Virus record (IMG/VR): IMGVR_UViG_3300048835_000976
Span: 1 to 35,684 of that record
DNA from: a virus
Direction: 5' to 3' (one strand)
Length of the DNA: 35,684 nt
Part shown: in pieces, positions 6,179 to 13,755 of the stretch
Numbering within the stretch: position 1 is the stretch's first letter
Layout of the letters: each line of letters starts with the position of its first letter
Program-made: the position numbers and the translations under genes
Notes under the pieces: model-generated
What the model was told of the DNA's origin: nothing
Seen by the model: only the letters and a program-made list of their open reading frames with translations
Databases searched by the model: none

Positions 6179-7665
6179 TGGCGCGCCCATCCCGCGGCTG
6201 GTTCGCCAGCGTCGCGCAATCCACCCGCAAGTGGCTCGGACTTCCCGTGCATGACGCCGCTGGCCGGGGTCGACGCTCGCTGGCCTGGTCGCCTGGCAAC
6301 CCGGGCGCCGTGGCCGCCATGCTGGCGACGCAGACCGAGTTGCGTGCCAAGAGCCGTGACATCGCACGGCGCAATGCCTGGGCCAATGCCGCGCTGGAGT
6401 CCTATGTGTCCAACGCGATCGGCACCGGCATCAAGCCGCAGTCGATGGTGGCCGATCAGACGCTGCGCGAGGCCATCCATCGCTTGTGGTCCGCGTGGGT
6501 CGCCGAAGCCGACGCCGCAGGGCTGACTGACTTCTACGGGCTTCAAGCACTCGCGTGCCGGGCGATGCTGGAAGGCGGCGAGTGTCTGATTCGCCTGCGT
6601 CCACGACGACCGGAGGACGGTCTGGTCGTAGGCCTGCAGCTGCAACTGCTCGAACCCGAACACCTGCCGGTGTCGTTGAACACGAGCACCGCGACCGGCA
6701 ACACCATTCGTGCGGGCATCGAGTTCGATGCGCTTGGGCGCCGCGTGGCTTATCACCTCTACCGTCAGCACCCGGAAGACGGTGCGCTGGCGCCGATGTC
6801 GACCAGCAGCGGCTCGGAGACCGTGCGCGTCCCGGCGCACGAGATCGTGCACCTGTTTCGTCCGCTGCGGCCGGGGCAGATCCGCGGCGAGCCCTGGCTG
6901 GCACGCGCGCTGGTCAAGCTCAACGAGCTGGATCAGTACGACGATGCCGAACTGGTCCGCAAGAAGACGGCGGCGATGTTCGCCGGGTTCATCACGCGCG
7001 TGCAGCCCGAGGACCCGTTGATCGGCGAAGGCCTGCCGGACGCCAACGGCATCGCGCTCGCGGGCCTGGAGCCCGGGACGATGCAGATCCTGGAGGCGGG
7101 TGAGGACATCAAGTTCAGCCAGCCTGCCGATGTAGGCGCCAGCTACGCCGAGTTCCTGCGCATGCAGTTTCGCGCCGTCGCGGCGGCGATGGGCGTGACC
7201 TATGAGCAACTCACTGGGGATCTGACCCAGGTGAACTACAGCTCGATTCGGGCTGGGCTGCTGGAGTTTCGGCGCCGGGTTGAGGCGATCCAGCACGGCG
7301 TGATCGTGCATCAGTTGTGCCGCCCGATCTGGAAAGCCTGGATGACCCAGGTCGTACTGGAAGGGTCATTGCCAATCGCTGACTACACGCGCCGACAGCG
7401 CGAGGTGCAGGCGGTCAAATGGATCCCGCAGGGCTGGCAGTGGGTGGATCCGCAGAAGGAATTCAATGCGGTGAAGACCGCGATTCGTGGCGGGCTGCTC
7501 AGCCGCTCCGAAGCGATCAGCGCCTTCGGCTACGACGCCGAAGATATCGATCGCGAGATCGCCGCCGACAACCAGCGCGCGGATCAACTCGGCCTGGTGC
7601 TCGACACGGATCCGCGCCGCGACCCCGAGCGTTTGTCCGACGCTACTTCGACCCCAGGCGCCTGA
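6178..7665 (+). CDS. Phage portal protein, lambda gpB family
   Basis: The portal forms the dodecameric channel through which DNA enters and leaves the head. The ATG at 6178 gives 495 residues, within the usual size; a longer upstream in-frame start overlaps gpW and is rejected. Hallmarks of the lambda family are the segment ARRNAWANAALESYVSNAIG near residue 65, PAHEIVHLFRPLRPGQIRG around 220, and TGDLTQVNYSSIRAGLLEFR around 345-365. The C-terminus is a short acidic/basic tail. No internal defects are seen. Confidence 0.95.
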   Translation: MARPSRGWFASVAQSTRKWLGLPVHDAAGRGRRSLAWSPGNPGAVAAMLATQTELRAKSRDIARRNAWANAALESYVSNAIGTGIKPQSMVADQTLREAIHRLWSAWVAEADAAGLTDFYGLQALACRAMLEGGECLIRLRPRRPEDGLVVGLQLQLLEPEHLPVSLNTSTATGNTIRAGIEFDALGRRVAYHLYRQHPEDGALAPMSTSSGSETVRVPAHEIVHLFRPLRPGQIRGEPWLARALVKLNELDQYDDAELVRKKTAAMFAGFITRVQPEDPLIGEGLPDANGIALAGLEPGTMQILEAGEDIKFSQPADVGASYAEFLRMQFRAVAAAMGVTYEQLTGDLTQVNYSSIRAGLLEFRRRVEAIQHGVIVHQLCRPIWKAWMTQVVLEGSLPIADYTRRQREVQAVKWIPQGWQWVDPQKEFNAVKTAIRGGLLSRSEAISAFGYDAEDIDREIAADNQRADQLGLVLDTDPRRDPERLSDATSTPGA

Positions 7666-7669
7666 ACCC

Positions 7670-9004
7670 ATGTTCCTTCCCCATCTGGCGAGCCGATTGA
7701 TCGGCACGCCGCTGCTGCTCGCGCGCGCCAAACTCGATGTCCTGCTGGCCGTGCTCGGCGAGCGCATCGGCGCACCGCAGGTCAGCGTCGCGGCATTCGA
7801 GCCGGTCATCGCGCCGAGTGTGCGCACGCAAACGTCGATCGCCGTGATCCCGGTATTCGGCACGCTGGTCCGACGCACCAACGGACTGGAAGCAGCGTCT
7901 GGTCTGACCAGCTACTCCGAACTCGCTGCGCGGCTTCAGGCCGCCTCCGTGGATCAGGCCGTCCGCGGCGTGCTGCTGGAGATCGATTCACCCGGCGGTG
8001 AAGCCGGCGGCGTGTTCGAACTGGCCGAGCACGTGCGCACGCTGGCGCAGCACAAGCCGGTCTGGGCCGTGGCCGTCGACTCCGCATTGTCGGCGGCCTA
8101 CGCCATCGCAGTCGCCGCCAATCGGGTCGTGGTCACGCGCACCGCGGGCGTTGGCTCGATCGGCGTGATCGCCATGCACATCGATCAGTCCGCCCGCGAT
8201 GCGCAACAGGGCTATCGCTACACGCCGGTTCTCGCCGGCGCCCACAAGGCCGATCTCTCGCCCCACGCGGTGCTGGCGCCGGAAGCATTTACTCGGTTGC
8301 AGCGCGAGGTGGATCGGCTCTACGACCTGTTCGTCGATCACGTTGCACTGATGCGCGGGCTCGACAGCGATGCCATCCGCGCGACTGAGGCGGGCTTGTA
8401 CTTCGCTGACGACGCGGTGCACGCCGGCCTGGCCGACGCGGTCGGCGGTTTCGACGACACGCTGGCCGAGTTCGCCCAGTTCCTTTCGCACCCCGAGCCC
8501 GTCAACCGGCTCGGGCACCACGCCGCACTGCTGACCCCCACCCCCACGATCAAGGACATCACCATGTCGACGGTACCCAACGACATTCCCTTTCCGAACA
8601 AGCCGACTCAGCCCGCCTCCGCGCCCGAAGTGTCGGAGCCCATCGAGGTTCCCGACGAGGACAACGAAAAGGTCGAGGTGGCGCCGAGTACGCCCTCTGC
8701 GCCTGCCACACCGACTGCCGCGGCCCAAGTCACCCGCAGCTTCGCCGACGCCCGTCTGATCGTCGAGATGTGCGCGCTCGCTGGCCGCGCCGATCGGGCG
8801 CTGGGCTTCCTCGACGCCAACGCCGGTGTCGACCAGGTGCGTCGAACGCTGCTGTCGGAACTGGCCGCAGGCCCCGAGATCGGCTCGCTGTTGCCACCGA
8901 TGGGTCATCGGACGAGCGCCACGCCTTCCGATCCCGCGGCCGCTGCAGCCTCGCCCACCCACAACCCCGTACTCGCAGCAGTCGCCAAACTGCGCAAAGG
9001 CTGA
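7670..9004 (+). CDS. S49 family head maturation protease with C-terminal scaffold domain
   Basis: Lambda gpC-type protease that cleaves scaffold and portal during capsid maturation. The ATG at 7670 follows the portal stop by four bases and gives 444 residues. Residues about 60-290 form the S49 domain: EIDSPGGEAGG, a candidate catalytic Ser141 in LSAAYAIA, and a candidate Lys193 in GAHKADLSPH. From residue about 299 the sequence turns into a Pro/Glu-rich low-complexity stretch followed by a helical end (FADARLIVEMCALAGRADRA), typical of a scaffold. An internal start inside the gene (8564) could yield the scaffold alone, as lambda C/Nu3 does. Confidence 0.92.
   Translation: MFLPHLASRLIGTPLLLARAKLDVLLAVLGERIGAPQVSVAAFEPVIAPSVRTQTSIAVIPVFGTLVRRTNGLEAASGLTSYSELAARLQAASVDQAVRGVLLEIDSPGGEAGGVFELAEHVRTLAQHKPVWAVAVDSALSAAYAIAVAANRVVVTRTAGVGSIGVIAMHIDQSARDAQQGYRYTPVLAGAHKADLSPHAVLAPEAFTRLQREVDRLYDLFVDHVALMRGLDSDAIRATEAGLYFADDAVHAGLADAVGGFDDTLAEFAQFLSHPEPVNRLGHHAALLTPTPTIKDITMSTVPNDIPFPNKPTQPASAPEVSEPIEVPDEDNEKVEVAPSTPSAPATPTAAAQVTRSFADARLIVEMCALAGRADRALGFLDANAGVDQVRRTLLSELAAGPEIGSLLPPMGHRTSATPSDPAAAAASPTHNPVLAAVAKLRKG
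8564..9004 (+). CDS. Nested scaffold protein, Nu3-like, internal in-frame start
   Basis: An ATG at 8564, in frame with the protease, is preceded by AAGGA seven bases upstream, one of the better ribosome binding sites in the head operon. It would give a 146-residue product starting MSTVPNDIPFPNKP. It consists of the Pro/Glu-rich linker and the helical scaffold end of the longer protein and lacks the protease domain. In lambda the scaffold Nu3 is made from an in-frame start within C. The internal start is seen in the sequence; its use is inferred. Confidence 0.62.
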   Translation: MSTVPNDIPFPNKPTQPASAPEVSEPIEVPDEDNEKVEVAPSTPSAPATPTAAAQVTRSFADARLIVEMCALAGRADRALGFLDANAGVDQVRRTLLSELAAGPEIGSLLPPMGHRTSATPSDPAAAAASPTHNPVLAAVAKLRKG

Positions 9005-9007
9005 CCC

Positions 9008-9379
9008 ATGCCCGCCATTCTCGAAAGTCAGAACCTGGGCGATCTGCTCAAGTTCGAAGCGCCCCAGTTGTACTCGCGTGACACGGTTACTGTGGCCGCC
9101 GGATCCAACCTGCGCCTCGGTGCCATCCTCGCGTTCACGCCCACCGGGACCATCAAGGCCCTGGCGCCCACCGCCAGCGACAGCACCAAGGTCGCGGTCG
9201 GCGTGCTGATCGTCGATGCCGATGCCACCTTGGCCGAGCGCGATGCACTGATGGTCTGTCGCCACGCGATCGTGTCCGACCGCGCGCTGCAGTGGCCGGC
9301 CGCTATCACCCCCGAACAGAAGGCCACCGCGGTCGCGCAATTGCGAGCGCTCGGCGTGCTGATCCGCACTGGAGTCTGA
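9008..9379 (+). CDS. Head decoration protein, gpD-like
   Basis: This 123-residue protein starts MPAILESQNLGDLLKFEAPQ, followed by VTVAAGSNLRLGAILAF and a C-terminal segment ALGVLIRTGV. Size, the 'v.v..g..l..G.vl' pattern and its place between protease/scaffold and major capsid gene match the lambda gpD family, trimers that stabilise the expanded capsid. It is three bases downstream of the protease stop, in a tight operon. Confidence 0.9.
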   Translation: MPAILESQNLGDLLKFEAPQLYSRDTVTVAAGSNLRLGAILAFTPTGTIKALAPTASDSTKVAVGVLIVDADATLAERDALMVCRHAIVSDRALQWPAAITPEQKATAVAQLRALGVLIRTGV

Positions 9380-9380
9380 G

Positions 9381-10382
9381 ATGCAGAACCCCTTTCACAA
9401 CCCCGCGTTCTCGATGGCCAACCTCACGGCGGCTATCAACCAGATCCCGAATCGCTACGGCAAGCTGGAGGCCCTGCGGTTGATGCCGGAGAAGTCAGTG
9501 CGCTTTCGCCAGGTGCTGGTGGAGGAGCGCAACGGCGTCCTGGCGCTGCTGCCGACGCTGCCGCCCGGGTCCCCTGGCACCGTGGGGGTGCGCGGCAAGC
9601 GCAAGATGCGCTCGTTCGTGGTGCCGCACATTCCGCACGATGACGTGGTGCTGCCCGAGGAGGTCAACGGCATCCGCGGCTTCGGGTCGGAGACCGAACT
9701 GGAGACCGTCGCCAACGTGATCGCGCAGCATCTGGAGACCATGCGCAGCAAACATGCGATCACGCTGGAGCATCTGCGCATGGGCGCCCTGAAGGGCGTA
9801 ATCCTGGACTCCGATGGGTCCGAGCTCTACGACCTCTATGCCGAGTTCGACATCACGCCCAAGGTGATCAGCTTCGCCCTGACGACGCCGACGACCAACA
9901 TCAAGGCCAAGTGCGCGGACGTGCTCCGCCACATCGAGGACAGCCTGCGCGGCGAGATCATGACCGGCGCCCACGTGCTCTGCAGTCCCGAGTTCTTTGA
10001 CGCCTTCACGGGCCACGACAGAGTGCAGAAGGCCTTTGAGAACTGGCAGCAGGGCGCCGGTCTGGTACAGGACCTGCGCTCGGGCTTCACCTTCGGCGGG
10101 CTGACCTTCGAGGAGTACCGTGGTCAGGCCACCGACGTCGAGGGCCGCACCCGCCGCTTCATCGCCGCCGGCGAAGCGCACTGCTTCCCGATGGGCACGG
10201 TCGATACGTTCGCAACCTACGTGGCGCCGGCCGATTTCAACGAGACGGTGAACACGCTCGGCCAGCCGCTCTATGCCAAGCAGGAGCCGCGCAAGTTCGA
10301 GCGCGGTACCGATCTGCACACGCAGAGCAACCCACTGCCGATGTGCCACCGTCCGGGCGTGCTGGTGAAGCTGACCGCATGA
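9381..10382 (+). CDS. Major capsid protein, gpE-like
   Basis: This 333-residue protein is close to lambda gpE (341). It starts one base after the gpD-like stop. Recognisable elements include the N-terminal FSMANLTAAINQIPNRYGKL, the mid-region LPEEVNGIRGFGSE, LEHLRMGALKGVILDSDGS near residue 130, and the C-terminal REGION-type segment with CHRPGVLVKLTA at the end, which is typical for gpE proteins. It forms the icosahedral shell. The stop overlaps the next start by four bases (ATGA). Confidence 0.95.
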   Translation: MQNPFHNPAFSMANLTAAINQIPNRYGKLEALRLMPEKSVRFRQVLVEERNGVLALLPTLPPGSPGTVGVRGKRKMRSFVVPHIPHDDVVLPEEVNGIRGFGSETELETVANVIAQHLETMRSKHAITLEHLRMGALKGVILDSDGSELYDLYAEFDITPKVISFALTTPTTNIKAKCADVLRHIEDSLRGEIMTGAHVLCSPEFFDAFTGHDRVQKAFENWQQGAGLVQDLRSGFTFGGLTFEEYRGQATDVEGRTRRFIAAGEAHCFPMGTVDTFATYVAPADFNETVNTLGQPLYAKQEPRKFERGTDLHTQSNPLPMCHRPGVLVKLTA

Positions 10383-10702
10383 ACGAGCTGACGCCACCTC
10401 TCGATCTGGTCGGACGCGTCTATGCCTCCGCCGCCAACGCGGGTCTGCTGAAGCGCTGCATCTGGCTGCGCAACCCACCCGACATGCCGCTGGTCCATCA
10501 CGTCGGCTTGCGCGCGCCCGATGACTCGATCCTCGAGAATCTGAGTCGCAGCAAGGAGACCACCATCAGCTATCCGTGCACGATCTTCCTCGGCCTCAAG
10601 GCCGGCGAGACCGTCGAACTGGAAGGCCTGCGCTACCAGGTGCGCGAGATCCGAGCAGTCGGCGACGGTGCCGAGCTGCGCACCAAGCTGACGCGCTTGT
10701 GA
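10379..10702 (+). CDS. Head-tail joining/connector protein (107 aa)
   Basis: The ATG at 10379 overlaps the capsid stop by four bases; a start 36 bases upstream would extend into the capsid gene and is rejected. The product starts MNELTPPLDLVGRVYASAAN and contains LKAGETVELEGLRYQVREIR, a compact beta-barrel-like pattern. Size and location between capsid and tail terminator fit a gpFII-like head completion protein to which the tail attaches. The family assignment rests on position and size more than on motifs. Confidence 0.72.
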   Translation: MNELTPPLDLVGRVYASAANAGLLKRCIWLRNPPDMPLVHHVGLRAPDDSILENLSRSKETTISYPCTIFLGLKAGETVELEGLRYQVREIRAVGDGAELRTKLTRL

Positions 10703-10705
10703 TCC

Positions 10706-11146
10706 GTGAACTCGATCCGCGAGCAAATCCTGCAGCGCCTTGCGGGCGTGCTCGGGGTGGTGGCCGCCGCACATAACGCCAGCGTCCATCGATCGCCCAC
10801 GGTGGCCATCGAGCGCGAGCACTGTCCGGCGCTGGTGCTGTTTCCGGAAGCCGATCAGATCACCGAGCGGGCCAATGACCGGGTGACGCGCGAACTTACG
10901 GTCCGCATCACCGCACTGGCCAGGGCGATCCCGCCGCTGGTCGCCGAGACGGAGGCTGACGGGCTGCTCACCGCTGCGCATGCGGCGGTGATGGCCGATG
11001 TGAACCTGGCAGGCCTGGCGCTCGGGGTTCGGGAGATCGACGCCGAGTTCGATATCGAAGACGCCGACGCCACCGCGGCGGCCATCCCGCAGCGCTACCG
11101 CATCACCTACCGAACGCTGAGCTGCGATCTCGCACAGCTCGGCTGA
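10706..11146 (+). CDS. Probable tail terminator/completion protein (146 aa)
   Basis: Begins with GTG at 10706, three bases after the connector gene, giving MNSIREQILQRLAGVLGVVA. The pattern of an N-terminal helix, central beta strands (RELTVRITALAR) and a helix rich in Ala (ADGLLTAAHAAVMADVNLAG) followed by YRITYRTLSCDL is common in phage minor tail/terminator proteins located before the tail tube gene. It would cap the tail tube and set tail length together with the tape measure. Exact family is not certain. Confidence 0.7.
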   Translation: MNSIREQILQRLAGVLGVVAAAHNASVHRSPTVAIEREHCPALVLFPEADQITERANDRVTRELTVRITALARAIPPLVAETEADGLLTAAHAAVMADVNLAGLALGVREIDAEFDIEDADATAAAIPQRYRITYRTLSCDLAQLG

Positions 11147-11171
11147 GCCATCCACCTTGAACCCCAACAAA

Positions 11172-11192
11172 CCATCGGCTTCGCGCCGATGG
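11172..11192 (+). promoter_or_regulatory. 8-bp stem hairpin ahead of the tail tube gene
   Basis: CCATCGGC, loop TTCGC, GCCGATGG form a perfect 8-bp stem ending two bases before AGGAG, the ribosome binding site of the tail tube gene. No T-run follows, so it is not an intrinsic terminator. A 5' stem immediately before a highly expressed gene could mark an mRNA processing or stabilising element; this is inference. Confidence 0.5.
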
Positions 11193-11203
11193 CAGGAGTC
11201 CTC

Positions 11204-11974
11204 ATGTCCACTTATGCCTCATTCCAGGGCCGCGTCTACCTTGGCCGGCGCGACGCGGCCGGCAACCCGATCGAAGTGCGCTCGCCCGGCAACGTCGCCG
11301 AACTCAAGTTGTCGCTGAAGACCGACGTGCTCGAGCACTTCGAATCGCAGACCGGCCAGCGCACGCTCGATCACCGCATGGTCAAGCAGAAGTCGGCGAC
11401 GATCATGCTGACCATCGAAGAGTTCACCAAGGAGAACCTTTCGCTGGCGCTCTACGGCAATCACATCGACACGCAGAGCGGCACCGTGCAGGTCGAGCCG
11501 ATCGGCGCTCCGCTGGCCGTGGGTCATCGCTATCTTCTGGCCCATCCCAAGGTGTCGACCCTGGTGCTCAAGGACAGCGCGACGCCGGCGAAAACGCTGG
11601 TGCTGGGCACTGACTACACCGCGGATCTCGACTTCGGCGCGCTGCAACTGCTGCGACTGGACGATGGCGCCGCGACGCCCGTACCGTTCACGGCGCCGCT
11701 GAAGGCCAGTTACGGGTTCGGCGTGACCACCGAAATCGGCATCTTCACGCAGCCGCTGCCGGAGCGCTTCCTGCGCCTGGAAGGCCTCAACACCGCGCAG
11801 GGCAACGCCAAGGTGCTGGTGGAACTTTATCGGGTGGCGTTCGACCCACTGAAGGAGCTGAACCTGATCTCCGACGAATACAACAAGTTCGAACTCGAAG
11901 GCTCGCTGCTGGCGGACAACACCAAGCCGGTCGATGCGGTGCTCGGGCAGTTCGGCAAAATCGTTCAGCTGTAG
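11204..11974 (+). CDS. Major tail tube protein
   Basis: The ATG at 11204 is chosen over 11189 because AGGAG lies at 11194-11198 with good spacing. The 256-residue protein starts MSTYASFQGRVYLGRRDAAG and contains long beta-rich segments (VAELKLSLKTDVLEHFES, KSATIMLTIEEFTKENLSLA, LIPKLENLISDEYNKFELEG-like end region). This matches phage tail tube proteins of non-contractile tails. The gene sits right before the chaperone pair and is preceded by the largest gap of the tail operon (57 bp), with a hairpin and a strong SD, consistent with high expression. Confidence 0.83.
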   Translation: MSTYASFQGRVYLGRRDAAGNPIEVRSPGNVAELKLSLKTDVLEHFESQTGQRTLDHRMVKQKSATIMLTIEEFTKENLSLALYGNHIDTQSGTVQVEPIGAPLAVGHRYLLAHPKVSTLVLKDSATPAKTLVLGTDYTADLDFGALQLLRLDDGAATPVPFTAPLKASYGFGVTTEIGIFTQPLPERFLRLEGLNTAQGNAKVLVELYRVAFDPLKELNLISDEYNKFELEGSLLADNTKPVDAVLGQFGKIVQL

Positions 11975-11982
11975 GCCCGACC

Positions 11983-12396
11983 ATGAGCACACCAACCGAT
12001 GAACTTGAACGACTGATCCCGCAGGGCACCAAGGTGTCCGTCGCCAGCGACACGGTCTTCCTCTACCCGCTCAAGGTCGGCCAGCTGCCGGCAATGCTGC
12101 GGGCAGTGGGTGGCCTCGCCGGCCACCTGCAGCGCGATCCGATCGACTGGCTGCAACTGCTCGCCGAGCATGGCGATGCGCTGCTCGATGCGGTCGCCAT
12201 CGGCAGCGGCAAGACGCGCGCATGGGTCGATGGACTGGCGCCCGACGATGCCTTGCTGCTGGCTTCAAAAGTGGTCGAGGTCAACGCGGATTTTTTCGCC
12301 CGTCGGGTGATCCCGCGGATCGAGACACTGTTCGACAGCGCCAGGACCCTCGCGGCGGCCAGCGGGACTGCTGGTTCGACGCCGCCCAGCGACTGA
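11983..12396 (+). CDS. Tail assembly chaperone, short form (G-like)
   Basis: This 137-residue protein starts MSTPTDELERLIPQGTKVSV and contains VFLYPLKVGQLPAMLRAVGG, the usual N-terminal beta region of phage tail assembly chaperones. Helical DALLLASKVVEVNADFFARR and a Ser/Thr/Pro tail follow. It is located between tail tube and tape measure, the conserved site for the G/GT pair. It coats the tape measure during tail assembly and is absent from the finished virion in lambda. A slippery heptamer near codon 103 allows a -1 extension. Confidence 0.82.
   Translation: MSTPTDELERLIPQGTKVSVASDTVFLYPLKVGQLPAMLRAVGGLAGHLQRDPIDWLQLLAEHGDALLDAVAIGSGKTRAWVDGLAPDDALLLASKVVEVNADFFARRVIPRIETLFDSARTLAAASGTAGSTPPSD
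12291..12297 (+). other. -1 frameshift slippery heptamer T TTT TTC
   Basis: In the frame of the short chaperone the codons read GAT TTT TTC, so the heptamer is in perfect X XXY YYZ phase. A -1 slip moves the ribosome from the 11983 frame to the frame that is open to 12593. A CGGG-TGAT-CCCG stem candidate starts 7 bases downstream at 12304. Tail chaperone -1 frameshifting is well established for lambda gpG/gpGT and is conserved across many tailed phages. Confidence 0.72.
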
Positions 12397-12593
12397 TCGC
12401 GGGCGGGCATGGGTTCGACGAGATCCTGGAGATGACACTCGGCCAGCTGCGTGGGTTTCTTCGGGCTATTGATCGTGCGGAGGCCACGCGCGAGTTGCGC
12501 CTGCTGAATCTCGTCCTCCTCGGCACCCGTGGTGAGGCGAAATCCGTCGAACGGCTTGAGGACACGCTCCGAAAGCAGGCCGACCTGGGCTGA
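12291..12593 (+). CDS. Tail assembly chaperone, -1 frameshift extension (T part of GT)
   Basis: This frame has no good start codon of its own: its internal ATG at about 12432 has an SD-like GGAG directly abutting the ATG. It is open through the end of the short chaperone to 12593. The distinctive part, starting WFDAAQRLIAGGHGFDEILE and ending in ERLEDTLRKQADLG, is a helical domain like the C-terminal extension of gpGT proteins. Fused to the first ~103 residues it would give a protein of about 203 residues. The bases between the slip site and 12396 look less protein-like in this frame, which is normal for a frameshift overlap. Confidence 0.7.
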   Translation, partial: FFRPSGDPADRDTVRQRQDPRGGQRDCWFDAAQRLIAGGHGFDEILEMTLGQLRGFLRAIDRAEATRELRLLNLVLLGTRGEAKSVERLEDTLRKQADLG

Positions 12594-12596
12594 CCC

Positions 12597-13241
12597 ATGC
12601 GCATCAAGATCAAGCTCGACAGCGCCGCGGCGAGCGCCAAGTTGCGCAAGTGGGGCGGCGAGCTGCGCGAGAAGGTGCGAAAGGCGGTCGGTACCGCCAT
12701 GCGTGCCGAGGCTCCGGCGATCAAGGCCGAGTTGCAGAACCATGTCGCGACCAAGCTCAAGGTCGTGCGGCGCTCCTTCCCGCGCAGCTTCACGGCCAAG
12801 GTCATTGATCGGGACACCCGTCGGTTACCGGCCCTGCACATCGGCGCGCGCATTCCGTGGATCGGCATCCATGAGTCCGGTGGCACCATCCAGGGCAAGC
12901 TGCTGATTCCGCTCTACGCCCGCGTCGGCCGCAAAGCCTTCAAAGCACACGTCACCGCTCTGATGCGCGGCGGCAACGCCTACTTCATCCGCAATGCCCG
13001 CGGAAACCTGGTGCTGATGGCCGAGAACCAGCGCGAGTACGACCGCACACTCGCGCCGTACAAGCGCCGTCACCGACGCGCGACCGGTGGCGGGCGACTC
13101 AAGCGCGGCGCCGACGTGCCGATCGCCGTGCTAGTGCCGCGAGTGACGATCAAGAAGCGGCTGGATGTGTATGCGGTGATTGCGAGGCAGGTGCCGGCGA
13201 TGTCAGCGGCGATTGAGAGGGAACTGGGCCGGCTTGGGTGA
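12597..13241 (+). CDS. DUF6441-like phage tail-region protein (214 aa)
   Basis: The 214-residue protein starts MRIKIKLDSAAASAKLRKWG and has a helical, basic N-terminal third. A central segment IPWIGIHESGGTIQGKLLIPL and a C-terminal basic region (APYKRRHRRATGGG) follow. The ESGGTI-G-LLIPL element reminds me of DUF6441, found in tail regions of proteobacterial siphophages with unknown role; the match is from memory. It begins three bases after the chaperone extension stop and is the last tail gene before the inserted HTH/Fic island. Confidence 0.6.
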   Translation: MRIKIKLDSAAASAKLRKWGGELREKVRKAVGTAMRAEAPAIKAELQNHVATKLKVVRRSFPRSFTAKVIDRDTRRLPALHIGARIPWIGIHESGGTIQGKLLIPLYARVGRKAFKAHVTALMRGGNAYFIRNARGNLVLMAENQREYDRTLAPYKRRHRRATGGGRLKRGADVPIAVLVPRVTIKKRLDVYAVIARQVPAMSAAIERELGRLG

Positions 13242-13260
13242 GTCGTCGGGGACCATGCTT

Positions 13261-13279
13261 GTGTGCAAAGATTGCACAC
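13261..13279. promoter_or_regulatory. 19-bp palindrome, candidate operator
   Basis: GTGTGCAA-AGA-TTGCACAC is a perfect 8-bp inverted repeat with a three-base centre, 23 bp upstream of the HTH gene start. Its size and symmetry are those of a dimeric HTH regulator site. The obvious candidate binder is the neighbouring DUF2442-HTH protein (autoregulation), which is inference. Confidence 0.6.
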
Positions 13280-13302
13280 GGCAAGGCACTTGAGTGCATC
13301 CC

Positions 13303-13755
13303 ATGATTCACGACCCGCAGCACACCATTATCGACGCCAGCGTGACCGCGTCGCATGGCCTCCGGCTGCGCTTCGCTGATGGCGGGGTCTTCGATGTTGA
13401 TCTGGCCGGGGTCATTCGTACTCACCCGGCGCTCGCGGGTCTGTCCGACCCAGACGTGTTTGCCAGCGCGCGCGTCGACGCACGCGGTGGCTACGTGGTG
13501 TGGGTGCCGGATGATCTGGAGATCGCCGCCGACAACCTGCGCAATATCGCGGTCGAGCAGGCAGGTGGCATCGGTCACGAGCGCCTGCTCAACTGGATGG
13601 CGCAACACGGGCTGACCCAAGCGCGCGCAGCCGATGCCATCGGCATTTCGCGGCGCATGCTTAACTACTATCTGTCTGGCGCCAAGCCGATCCCGAAGAC
13701 GGTATGGCTGGCATGCCTCGGTTGGGCTTCCAGCGCTGCGGTGTTCGCGTGCTAA
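13303..13755 (+). CDS. DUF2442 domain protein fused to a helix-turn-helix
   Basis: The ATG at 13303 gives 150 residues; a GTG nine bases upstream is possible. Residues about 10-80 (HTIIDASVTASHGLRLRFAD, VFDVDLAGVI, YVVWVPDDLEIAADNLR) match the DUF2442 fold. Residues about 95-150 are an XRE/HTH-like domain (HGLTQARAADAIGISRRMLN, YYLSGAKPIPKTVWLACLG). DUF2442 proteins often act as antitoxins or regulators next to DUF4160 toxins, but no such toxin is here. The gene interrupts the tail operon, carries its own palindrome, and its TAA abuts the Fic stop codon, suggesting an autonomous accessory gene. Confidence 0.82.
   Translation: MIHDPQHTIIDASVTASHGLRLRFADGGVFDVDLAGVIRTHPALAGLSDPDVFASARVDARGGYVVWVPDDLEIAADNLRNIAVEQAGGIGHERLLNWMAQHGLTQARAADAIGISRRMLNYYLSGAKPIPKTVWLACLGWASSAAVFAC

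Noticed and set aside
5962-7311. 449-codon antisense frame opposite gpW and portal
   Set aside because: Shadow of the portal coding sequence; portal motifs are complete on the plus strand.
7988-9340. 450-codon antisense frame opposite protease and decoration genes
   Set aside because: Gly/Arg/Asp-rich shadow without domain resemblance.
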